A model generated the notes under the pieces. It ran no database searches. It was not told where the DNA came from and saw only the letters and a program-made list of their open reading frames with translations. Positions 16,410 to 23,761 of a stretch of 64,000 bases of DNA are shown piece after piece (within the stretch, counting starts at the first letter, position 1; every line of letters begins with the position of its first letter). The DNA is from Reyranellaceae bacterium (GTDB lineage Bacteria; Pseudomonadota; Alphaproteobacteria; Reyranellales; Reyranellaceae). Position numbers and translations under genes: made by a program. The DNA is taken from positions 1-64,000 of the forward strand of contig JALHMM010000001.1 of the NCBI GenBank assembly GCA_022844045.1. Direction: 5' to 3'.

Positions 16410-16925
16410 ATGGCAAAGGGCGGAATTTTTGCGCGTGCAGTGCTAGTTTTATTCAGCAGCATTGTGATTGGATCCGCTGCGGTGGCCTCCGGATTGACCT
16501 CCACTGACCAGTCGACGTCCGGCCGAGGATCGGGTTCGTTCGGCGGGCCGGCGGGTTTGAGCATCCGCACCATGGACGGCCGTTTCCAGGCGACCACGAT
16601 CGTCTGGGTCGGCACCAACCGCGAGCTCACGGTGGTCAACCTTTCCGAAGTGGTCGAGCCGGGCTCGGAGCGCGATGTCTACGACACGATGCGGATGCTG
16701 CTGCAGCGCTGTACCGCGATCAACCTCGCGCCATCAGGCAAGGTGAATGGCCCGGGCGGCTGCTGCCCGACCTTGAGCGGGTCGGGCCTGGGCTTCGCCG
16801 GCAATGTGAAGACCAAGCTCCAGATCGATCAGGCCTTCGAGGGCGGCCGCGTGCGCCAGACCGTGACCATCTACGGCTACAAGGGCACCTTCGACGCCTA
16901 TAACGCCCGCCTGCTGTTCCAGTAG
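16410..16925 (+). CDS. Secreted protein of unknown function
   Basis: A 171-residue protein I do not recognise. Residues 1-27 form a signal peptide (positively charged start, then [19 protein letters not shown]). The mature part begins Ser/Gly-rich and continues with strand-like segments. Three cysteines, in LQRCTAINL and GGCCPTL, could form a disulfide in the periplasm. A segment near 60-85 contains [21 protein letters not shown]. It stands alone between the ribosomal operon and fabD, downstream of an AT-rich region that likely contains its promoter. Coding is supported by the signal peptide and codon bias. Confidence 0.7.
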   Translation: MAKGGIFARAVLVLFSSIVIGSAAVASGLTSTDQSTSGRGSGSFGGPAGLSIRTMDGRFQATTIVWVGTNRELTVVNLSEVVEPGSERDVYDTMRMLLQRCTAINLAPSGKVNGPGGCCPTLSGSGLGFAGNVKTKLQIDQAFEGGRVRQTVTIYGYKGTFDAYNARLLFQ

Positions 16926-16989
16926 TAGCGTCGCTCCCGGCGACTGGCTATGACTGCCCGCAACGCGATGCGGGAGAGGAACGCCGGGT

Positions 16990-17931
16990 ATGAGCAGGGC
17001 TTTCGTGTTTCCGGGCCAGGGATCCCAGGCCGTTGGCATGGGCGTCGATCTCGCGGCGGCGTTCCCCGTCGCGCGCGAAATTTTCCAGGAAGTCGACGAG
17101 GCGCTGAAGCAGAACCTCTCGAAGCTGATGCGCGAGGGGCCCGAGGGTGACCTCGTCCTGACGGAGAATGCGCAGCCGGCGCTGATGGCGGTGAGCGTCG
17201 CCGCCGTGCGCGTGCTGGAGAAGGAGGGTGGCAAGACCCTCCCGCAGATGGCGGCGTTCGTCGCCGGTCACTCGCTCGGAGAATACTCGGCGCTCGCCGC
17301 CGCCGGTGCGCTCAGCCTCGCCGATGCCGCGCGCCTCCTGAAGCGGCGCGGCCTGGCGATGCAGAAGGCGGTGCCGGTGGGCGTCGGCGCCATGGCGGCG
17401 CTGCTGGGCATCGAGCTGGAGCCGGCGCTGGAGGCTTGCGAGGAGGCGGCGCAGGGCGAGGTCGTCGCCGTGGCCAACGACAATGGTGGCGGCCAGATCG
17501 TGGTGTCGGGCCACAAGGCCGCCGTCGAGCGCGCCATCGAGGCGGCCAAGTCCAAGGGCTGCAAGCGCGGCATGCTGCTGCCGGTGAGCGCGCCCTTCCA
17601 TTGCCCGCTGATGCGGCCGGCGGCCGACGAGATGGCCGAAGCGCTCGAAGGCGTCGCCATCGCGCCACCGCGTGTTCCCGTGGTCGCCAATGTCTCGGCC
17701 GACGAGACCAGCGATCCCGCGACGATCAAGAAGCTGCTGATCGAGCAAGTGACCGGCCGCGTGCGCTGGCGCGAATGCGTGTTGGCGATGAAGGCCAAGG
17801 GCGTCGACACCCTGGTCGAAGTCGGCACCGGCAAGATCCTCACCGGCCTGGTCAAGCGCATCGACCGCGAGATGACCGGCCTGGCGGTGAATTCGCCGGC
17901 CGACGTCGAAGCGTTCCTCAAGACCATCTGA
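16990..17931 (+). CDS. fabD: Malonyl-CoA:ACP transacylase
   Basis: A 313-residue FabD, which loads malonyl groups onto acyl carrier protein for fatty-acid synthesis. The N-terminal FVFPGQGSQAVGMG, the nucleophile S95 in GHSLGEYS, and the His of PVSAPFHCPLM are all intact. It is followed, across a family A palindrome, by fabG on the same strand. ATG at 16990 is chosen because it is preceded by GGGAGAGGAACGC and starts the conserved MSRAFVFPGQG. Confidence 0.96.
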   Translation: MSRAFVFPGQGSQAVGMGVDLAAAFPVAREIFQEVDEALKQNLSKLMREGPEGDLVLTENAQPALMAVSVAAVRVLEKEGGKTLPQMAAFVAGHSLGEYSALAAAGALSLADAARLLKRRGLAMQKAVPVGVGAMAALLGIELEPALEACEEAAQGEVVAVANDNGGGQIVVSGHKAAVERAIEAAKSKGCKRGMLLPVSAPFHCPLMRPAADEMAEALEGVAIAPPRVPVVANVSADETSDPATIKKLLIEQVTGRVRWRECVLAMKAKGVDTLVEVGTGKILTGLVKRIDREMTGLAVNSPADVEAFLKTI

Positions 17932-17937
17932 GACTTA

Positions 17938-18060
17938 CCCTTCCCCCGGAGGGGGAAGGTGGCGCGAAGCGCCGGATGGGGGATGTCTCAACGCGTCAGG
18001 TGTTCGTCTTCAGCATCCCCCTTCCGCCCTTCGGGCACCTTCCCCCTCCGGGGGAAGGCA
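17938..18060. repeat. Intergenic palindrome, family A
   Basis: The copy with the most perfect left-arm hairpin: GGCGC-GAA-GCGCC. The right arm has GCCC-GAA-GGGC. Border units are CCTTCCCCCGGAGGGGGAAGG. It lies between fabD and fabG. Confidence 0.92.
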
Positions 18061-18133
18061 AGACCAAGTCAAACCGGCCATAAGCAATAGCTCTATCCCT
18101 CCGAGGGAAAGTAGAGTTCAGCAGGAGACATTC

Positions 18134-18871
18134 ATGTTCGACCTGACCGGAAAATCGGCGCTGGTGACCGGCGCCTCGGGTGGCATCGGCGGCGCCATCG
18201 CCAAGGGGCTGCATCGCCAGGGCGCCACTGTCGTGCTCTCGGGCACGCGCGCCGAGGCGCTCGAGGCGCTGAAGGCCGAGATGGGTGAGCGCGCCCATGT
18301 CATCACCGCGAAGATGGACGACGCCGCCGACCTCGAGCGCCTGGTCAAGGAGTCCGAAGCGGCGACGGGCAAGGTCGACATCCTGGTCAACAACGCCGGC
18401 ATCACGCGCGACATGCTGGCGCTGCGCCTGAAGGACGAGGACTGGCTGAAGGTGCTGGAGATCAACCTCACCGGCGCCTTCCGCCTGTCGCGCGCCGTCA
18501 TGCGCGGCATGATGCGCCGCCGCTTCGGCCGCATCATCACCATCACCTCTGTGGTCGGCGTCACCGGTAATCCCGGCCAGGCGAACTACGCCGCGTCCAA
18601 GGCCGGCCTGATCGGCATGTCGAAGTCGCTGGCGGCCGAAGTCGCCTCGCGCGGCATCACGGTGAACTGCCTGGCGCCGGGCTTCATCGCAACGCCGATG
18701 ACCGACAAGCTCACCGACGAGCAGAAGGCGATGATCCTCAATCGCGTGCCGGCCGAGCGCCTGGGCACGCCCGACGACATCGCGGCGGGCGTTGTCTATC
18801 TCGCCAGCGACGAGGCGGCCTACATCACCGGCCAGACGCTGCACATCAACGGCGGTATGGCGATGATCTGA
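18134..18871 (+). CDS. fabG: 3-oxoacyl-ACP reductase
   Basis: A 245-residue short-chain dehydrogenase, the NADPH-dependent reductase of fatty-acid elongation. The nucleotide-binding TGASGGIGGAIAKG, the NNAGITRD motif, and the catalytic Ser-Tyr-Lys in ITSVVGV and ANYAASKAG are present; the C-terminal GGMAMI is typical of FabG. The ribosome site is CAGGAGAC. Next to fabD as in most bacteria, but the usual following acpP is absent: a GNAT gene begins one base after its stop. Confidence 0.96.
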   Translation: MFDLTGKSALVTGASGGIGGAIAKGLHRQGATVVLSGTRAEALEALKAEMGERAHVITAKMDDAADLERLVKESEAATGKVDILVNNAGITRDMLALRLKDEDWLKVLEINLTGAFRLSRAVMRGMMRRRFGRIITITSVVGVTGNPGQANYAASKAGLIGMSKSLAAEVASRGITVNCLAPGFIATPMTDKLTDEQKAMILNRVPAERLGTPDDIAAGVVYLASDEAAYITGQTLHINGGMAMI

Positions 18872-19351
18872 ATGGCGAAGGCGCCGGTCACCTACAGGCT
18901 CCACAAGCGCGGCGACGCGAAGATCGCGCGCGCCGCCGATCGCGGCCTGTCGGCGCACAACAAGCCCTATAGCGGGCCAGCGAACTTCACCTACTTCACG
19001 ATCGCGGCGCACAACGAGAAGGGCAAACTGATCGGCGCCGTCGATGCCTATGGCTACTATGGTTGGCTCTTCGTGCGCTATCTCTGGGTCGACGGCCGCT
19101 ATCGCCGCGGCGACCGGCGCGTCGGCAGCGAGCTAATGGACCGCGCCGAGGCTTACGCCAAGCAACGCGGCTACCACGGCGTCTGGCTCGATACCTTCGA
19201 ATTCCAGGCGCGACCGTTCTACGAGAAGCGCGGCTACAGCCTGTTCGGCGAACTGAAGGACAACCCGGTGGGCTACAGCCGCTATTTCATGCGCAAGATG
19301 ATCGGCAAGCCGCCTAAAGGTCCGCGCCGACAGCCTGCGCGACCGAGGTGA
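18872..19351 (+). CDS. GNAT family N-acetyltransferase
   Basis: A 159-residue acetyltransferase-fold protein. The RYLWVDGRYRRGDRRVGSEL segment gives the acetyl-CoA-binding motif A (R/Q-x-x-G-x-G/A type), and the later FEFQARPFYEKRGY is the conserved C-terminal element. Starts directly after fabG (stop and start separated by no bases), so it is probably translated from the same transcript. Its last 38 bases overlap pyrD on the other strand. Acceptor unknown. Confidence 0.82.
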   Translation: MAKAPVTYRLHKRGDAKIARAADRGLSAHNKPYSGPANFTYFTIAAHNEKGKLIGAVDAYGYYGWLFVRYLWVDGRYRRGDRRVGSELMDRAEAYAKQRGYHGVWLDTFEFQARPFYEKRGYSLFGELKDNPVGYSRYFMRKMIGKPPKGPRRQPARPR

Positions 19352-20357
19352 AGCCGTCGGCTTTCAACAGCGCCGACAGCTCGTTCTTGATCCGCCGCAC
19401 CAGCCCCGGGCCCTCGTAGACCAGCGCGCTATAGAGTTGCACCAGCGAGGCGCCGGCGCGGATCTTGTCGTAGGCGTCCTTGCCCGACGCGACACCGCCG
19501 CAACCCACCAAAGGAAACCGCCCGGCGACGTGCTTGGCGGCGATGCGCAGCACGCCGGTCGACAGCGCCGTCAACGGCGCGCCGGACAATCCGCCGGTCT
19601 CGATGCGCCGCGCGCTCTTCAGACTCGAGGGGCGCGAAATCGTCGTGTTGCCGACGATCATGCCGTCGATCGAAGCCTCCAGCGCCGCGCCGACGATGTC
19701 CTCGAAATCGGCCGCGGTGAGATCGGGCGCGACCTTCACGACGACGGGGATTTTGCGCCCACCGAGCACCGCCTTTACGCCCTTGAGCAGACTGGCCAGG
19801 GCATCGCGCGCCTGCAGGTCCCGCAAGCCCGGCGTGTTGGGCGACGAGACATTGCACACGATGTAGTCGGCATAGGCCATCAGCGCCTGCGTGCAGGTCA
19901 CATAGTCGGCGGCGCGATCGACGCTGTCCTTGTTGGCGCCGATGTTGATACCGACGATGCGCACGCGATCACGCGTCTTCAGCCGCTCGCGCGCCGCCTC
20001 CAGACCATCACCAGGAAAGCCCATCCGGTTGATCAGGCCGCGATCCTCTGGCAACCGAAACAATCTCGGCTTCGGATTGCCCGCCTGCGGCTTGGGCGTG
20101 ATCGTGCCGACCTCGACGAAACCGAATCCCATGCCCAGCGCCGCCGTCGCGACCTCGGCGTTCTTGTCGAAGCCGGCGGCCAGCCCGATCGGGTTGCGGA
20201 AGCGATGACCCCACACGGTGATCGCCAGCGTCGGATCCTCCGGCAGCACATCCTTTGGCGCGAGGCCGCTCTTGAGCAACTGAATCGTCAACCGATGCGC
20301 GGCCTCACCACCGATGAGGCCCAACACCGGGCTGACAACCGAACGATAGAAACTCAT
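19314..20357 (-). CDS. pyrD: Dihydroorotate dehydrogenase (quinone), class 2
   Basis: A 347-residue membrane-associated PyrD that oxidises dihydroorotate to orotate, passing electrons to quinone. It has the N-terminal extension of class 2, the LAAGFDKNAEV motif, and the active-site Ser in CNVSSPNTPGLR. The C-terminal CGGVASGKDAYDKIRAGAS and LVQLYSALVYEGP bind FMN phosphate. Its Shine-Dalgarno (GAGAGGGGG) is the end of a repeat element. Tail-to-tail overlap with the GNAT gene. Confidence 0.97.
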   Translation of the reverse strand: MSFYRSVVSPVLGLIGGEAAHRLTIQLLKSGLAPKDVLPEDPTLAITVWGHRFRNPIGLAAGFDKNAEVATAALGMGFGFVEVGTITPKPQAGNPKPRLFRLPEDRGLINRMGFPGDGLEAARERLKTRDRVRIVGINIGANKDSVDRAADYVTCTQALMAYADYIVCNVSSPNTPGLRDLQARDALASLLKGVKAVLGGRKIPVVVKVAPDLTAADFEDIVGAALEASIDGMIVGNTTISRPSSLKSARRIETGGLSGAPLTALSTGVLRIAAKHVAGRFPLVGCGGVASGKDAYDKIRAGASLVQLYSALVYEGPGLVRRIKNELSALLKADGFTSVAQAVGADL

Positions 20358-20359
20358 GT

Positions 20360-20401
20360 CCCCCTCTCCCCTCGCGGGAAAGGGGATAGGGGTGAGGGGG
20401 C
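20360..20401. repeat. Half repeat element, family A''
   Basis: One unit of the CCCCTCTCCC-type palindrome. In the pyrD sense it reads CCCGCGAGGGGAGAGGGGG, with a GCGA tetraloop between CCC and GGG. Its end supplies the pyrD ribosome-binding site. Confidence 0.75.
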
Positions 20402-20456
20402 TTCGCCATCCGCTCGGAGACTCAAGTCGATCATCGTCAGCACGCCATCATTCAAG

Positions 20457-20521
20457 GTCTTCGGGCCGCGTCGCTCCAGTGACGCATCATGAGCGCCGCT
20501 GGAGCGGCGCGGCCCAAAGAC
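20457..20521. repeat. Intergenic palindrome, family D
   Basis: Two inverted units bordered by GTCTTCGGGCC/GGCCCAAAGAC. The left unit stem is GCGTCGCT-CC-AGTGACGC, the right one (inverted) GCGCCGCT-CC-AGCGGCGC. Positions that differ are compensated. It ends three bases from the nitroreductase stop codon. Confidence 0.85.
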
Positions 20522-20523
20522 AG

Positions 20524-21354
20524 TCAATCCAGCCGGAAACCCTGGCCGCGGACGTATGCGCCGAAATCCGCGCGGTCGGGGGTGGCGTATTGGCGCGCCT
20601 TGTCCTCGGACCAGCCGTAGAACGCGGCGCGGCCAAAGCGCGCCTCGTCGCGCTGCTGGCGGTAGGGGAAGATGCCGTCGCGGCGACGATCGTAGGTGTC
20701 GACCTTGTCGCGAATCGCGGTCTCGTCGAAGCGGTCGACATGGACCCGTGCGGCCATCGGCAGACGCGCGCTCATGAAGCCGGGATCGGCCGGCCAGCCG
20801 ACGCCCAGCCCGGCGACCGGAAAGACATAGGCCGGCAGGCCGCAGAGGTCCGAGACCGTGCGGGCGTGGTTGCGGATGGTGCTGATCGGGCAGCAGCCCA
20901 GGCCGGCGGCCTCGGCGGCGACCACGAAGGTGGTCATGACGATGGCGCCGTCGACGGCGGCGTTGAAGAACGAGTCGAGATGGTCGTTGGGCCACGGCTT
21001 GGCGCGCCACTCGGCGATCTGACGCTGGCGGCGATTGTTGCCGAGGAAGAGCAGCAAGGCGGGGGCCTTGGCCATCCAGGGCTGGTCGGGCAGCAGGCCG
21101 GCGATCTTGGCGCGCTTCTCGGCGTCGGCGACGATCAGGATATCGCCCTGTTGCAGATCGCTCTTGGTCGGCGAGGAGAGCGCCGCCGCGCAAAGCAGCC
21201 GCAGCATGGCCATGTCGACCGGCTTGTCGCTGAAACGCCGGATCACGCGGTGATCGAGCAGGCCGCGGATGGTCTCGACGCCACGCGCGAGGTCGGGTGG
21301 CGCGTCAAGGCGCTCGCCGAAGCGCTTTTCGATGAGATCGAGCAGGTCCTGCAC
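20524..21354 (-). CDS. Nitroreductase family protein
   Basis: A 276-residue FMN-dependent oxidoreductase of the NADH:flavin/nitroreductase fold. It has the RRFSDKPVD motif with the paired Arg that holds FMN phosphate, the ALSSPTKSDLQQ loop, and a C-terminal GLPAYVFPVAGLGVGWP. The family reduces nitro compounds, quinones or activated alkenes with NAD(P)H. It is divergent from the CPA2 antiporter gene, with 46 bases between the start codons, and downstream it is closed by a family D palindrome. Confidence 0.88.
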   Translation of the reverse strand: MQDLLDLIEKRFGERLDAPPDLARGVETIRGLLDHRVIRRFSDKPVDMAMLRLLCAAALSSPTKSDLQQGDILIVADAEKRAKIAGLLPDQPWMAKAPALLLFLGNNRRQRQIAEWRAKPWPNDHLDSFFNAAVDGAIVMTTFVVAAEAAGLGCCPISTIRNHARTVSDLCGLPAYVFPVAGLGVGWPADPGFMSARLPMAARVHVDRFDETAIRDKVDTYDRRRDGIFPYRQQRDEARFGRAAFYGWSEDKARQYATPDRADFGAYVRGQGFRLD

Positions 21355-21400
21355 GCTGTTCTCCTTGTCGCGGGGCCGATGCGACCGGCACTATCGTCCC

Positions 21401-23203
21401 ATGGCGGGCGCGATTTCACCAGAAAGCTACAAGGAGGCGTTGGTTTTCCTCGCCACGGCCGGCGTGATCGTGCCGGTGTTCCATCGCCTGCGCATCAGTC
21501 CGGTGATCGGCTTCCTCGCCGCCGGCGTCGCCATCGGCCCCTACGGCCTGCATCGCCTGTTCCCGCCCGACTCGTGGATTGGCGTCATCACCCTGTCGGA
21601 AGCCGAGAGAGTGGCGCCGCTGGCCGAGCTCGGCGTCGTCTTCCTGCTGTTCATGATCGGGCTGGAGCTGTCCTGGGAGCGGCTCAAGCTGATGCGCCAG
21701 CGCGTCTTCGGGCTTGGTAGCCTGCAGCTGCTGACGGCGATGGCCGCCATCGCCGGCATAGCTTACGCGCTGGGACAGTCGACGGTCTCGGCGGTCATCA
21801 TCGGTGGCGCGCTGGCGATGTCCTCGACCGCCATCGTGATCCCGACGCTGGCGGCGCGGCGACGGCTGGCGTCGCCCACCGGTCGCGGCAGCTTCGCGGT
21901 GTTGCTGTTCCAGGATCTGTCGGTGGCGCCGCTGCTGCTGATGGTGGCCGCGCTCGACGATCGCGCCGGCGGCGGCTTGTGGACCATCCTTTTCGCGCTG
22001 GGCCGTGCCGCGCTGGTCCTGCTGGTGCTGGTCGTGGGCGGCCGCCTGTTGCTGCGACCGATGATGCGCTACGTCGCCGGCACACGCAGCCCCGAGCTGT
22101 TCATGGCGGTCTGCCTGCTGGTTGTCGTCGGCACCGGCCTGCTGGCGGCGCTGGCCGGCCTGTCGATGGCGCTGGGCGCGTTCGTCGCGGGACTGCTGCT
22201 GGCGGAAACCGAGTTCCGGCGCGAGATCGAGGTGATGATCGACCCGTTCAAGGGGCTGCTGCTGGGCCTGTTCTTCGTCACCATGGGCGCCGGCTTGAAC
22301 GTGCCGCTGATCCTCGAACGGCCGCTGATCGTGGGCGCGATCGCCGTCGGGTTGATCGCGTTGAAGGTGGCGCTGCTTTACCCGATCAGCCGCGCGGTCG
22401 GCCTGCCCGGCGGCGTCGCCCGTGACGTGTCGCTGCTGCTGGGGCCGGCCGGCGAGTTCGCCTTCGTGCTGCTGCCGGCCGCGGTGGCCGCCCAGCTTGT
22501 GCCCGGCCCGGTGGCGCAGCTCGTGATCGCCGGCGCGACGATGAGCATGGTGGCGTTGCCGGTCATTGCCGCCATCGGCCTGCGGCGCCGCGGCGGCGCG
22601 CGCGCGCCGGCGCCGGCGCCGGGCACGATCGAGCTGCCGCCCGAGGATAGGCAGGCCCGGGTAATCGTCGTGGGCTATGGCCGCGTCGGTGTACTGATCG
22701 GCGACATGCTGACACGCCACCAGATTCCTTTCCTCGCCATTGACACCGATCCGGAGGTCACCGCCAAGGCGCACGGCGAGAAAAAGCCGATCTACTACGG
22801 CGACGCCTCGCGCATCGAGTTCCTGCGCCGCTGCGGCCTGGCCCATGCCCGCGCCCTGGTCGTGACCACCGATGATTCGGATGCCGCCGAGCACATCGTG
22901 CGCGCGGTGCGCAAGGAACGGCCCGATCTCACGGTGGTGGCGCGCGCCCGCGACGCGCGCCACGCGGCCAGGCTGTACGCGCTCGGCGTCACCGACGCGG
23001 TACCGGAGACCGTCGAGGCCAGCCTGCAGCTGTCGGAAGCGGTGCTGGTCGATATCGGCGTGCCGATGGGACTCGTCATCGCCTCGATCCATGAGCGGCG
23101 CGACGAGTACAGGCAGGAACTCAGCGCCACCGGCGCGACGCCGCCGCCGCGCGCGTCGCGGCCCGCGGTTCGACGGTTCCGTCAGCGGCGCGACACGGAA
23201 TGA
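21401..23203 (+). CDS. Monovalent cation:proton antiporter-2 (KefB/KefC-type)
   Basis: A 600-residue CPA2 protein. The first about 390 residues form a Na+/H+ exchanger domain with around twelve helices (VIGFLAAGVAIGPYG, FLLFMIGLELS, LAMSSTAIVIPTL). Residues from about 420 hold a TrkA-N (RCK) domain with the Rossmann GYGRVGVLIGDML motif that binds NAD(H) or a glutathione-type ligand. The protein exports K+ or Na+ against protons, and Kef relatives respond to electrophiles. No KefF/KefG ancillary gene is present. The ATG at 21401 gives the standard N-terminus; a start at 21269 would add 44 residues overlapping the nitroreductase gene. Confidence 0.92.
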   Translation: MAGAISPESYKEALVFLATAGVIVPVFHRLRISPVIGFLAAGVAIGPYGLHRLFPPDSWIGVITLSEAERVAPLAELGVVFLLFMIGLELSWERLKLMRQRVFGLGSLQLLTAMAAIAGIAYALGQSTVSAVIIGGALAMSSTAIVIPTLAARRRLASPTGRGSFAVLLFQDLSVAPLLLMVAALDDRAGGGLWTILFALGRAALVLLVLVVGGRLLLRPMMRYVAGTRSPELFMAVCLLVVVGTGLLAALAGLSMALGAFVAGLLLAETEFRREIEVMIDPFKGLLLGLFFVTMGAGLNVPLILERPLIVGAIAVGLIALKVALLYPISRAVGLPGGVARDVSLLLGPAGEFAFVLLPAAVAAQLVPGPVAQLVIAGATMSMVALPVIAAIGLRRRGGARAPAPAPGTIELPPEDRQARVIVVGYGRVGVLIGDMLTRHQIPFLAIDTDPEVTAKAHGEKKPIYYGDASRIEFLRRCGLAHARALVVTTDDSDAAEHIVRAVRKERPDLTVVARARDARHAARLYALGVTDAVPETVEASLQLSEAVLVDIGVPMGLVIASIHERRDEYRQELSATGATPPPRASRPAVRRFRQRRDTE

Positions 23204-23297
23204 TACGCGTTGTTACGATGATGCGAACATCCGCGCCATCATCTCGCCGCATCGAATGGGGAAGCTTCGCTCATCCAGAGTAGCAGCAGGTGAGCCG

Positions 23298-23648
23298 ATG
23301 AGACCCGCGCCCAACGACCATCCGTCGCCGACCAGCCGCGTCCGTCACGTCGATGTCACGGATGCCGACTCGGCGTTGTGGGAATTGCTCGAACCGCGGC
23401 GAACCGGCGACCGGCGTTTCCGCCGTCGCGTCGCCATCGGGCCCTATGTCGTCGATTTCGCCTGCCTTGAGGCGCGCCTCGTCGTCGAGATCGATCGTGG
23501 CCTGCCGGCGGGCGATCGCGACTATAAAGCCGTGCGTACGCGCTTTCTCGAGCGCCAAGGCTTCAGCGTGCTGCGCTTCTGGGCCAATGACGTCGTCGCG
23601 CGCGCTTCCGCGGTGCGCGACACGATCCACGCACGGCTGCTGCAGTAG
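23298..23648 (+). CDS. DUF559 (PD-(D/E)XK-like) protein
   Basis: A 116-residue protein resembling the DUF559 family, a very-short-patch-repair/PD-(D/E)XK-type fold. The segment GPYVVDFACLEARLVVEID supplies the Asp and Glu positions, and the later FLERQGFSVLRFWANDV fits the family C-terminus. The usual DGGQH motif is replaced by DRGLP, so catalysis is uncertain. The ATG at 23298 follows CAGGTG; an earlier ATG at 23256 is possible. It sits after the antiporter gene and before a family B palindrome. Confidence 0.72.
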   Translation: MRPAPNDHPSPTSRVRHVDVTDADSALWELLEPRRTGDRRFRRRVAIGPYVVDFACLEARLVVEIDRGLPAGDRDYKAVRTRFLERQGFSVLRFWANDVVARASAVRDTIHARLLQ

Positions 23649-23654
23649 CGCACC

Positions 23655-23755
23655 GTCATCCTGAGCGAAGCGAAGGATCCAGCGGTGGTGCGAACAAACA
23701 CGCTACAGGTGTGTGACCGCGATACCGCGAGGTCCTTCGCTGCGCTCAGGACGAC
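23655..23755. repeat. Intergenic palindrome, family B
   Basis: Two inverted units. The left one is ATCCTGAGCGAAGCGAAGGAT with a GAA loop; the right one has a GCA loop and an outer stem GTCCT/AGGAC. The pairing is kept although the sequence differs. It lies between the DUF559 gene and the end of parE. Confidence 0.9.
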
Positions 23756-23761
23756 GGGAAA

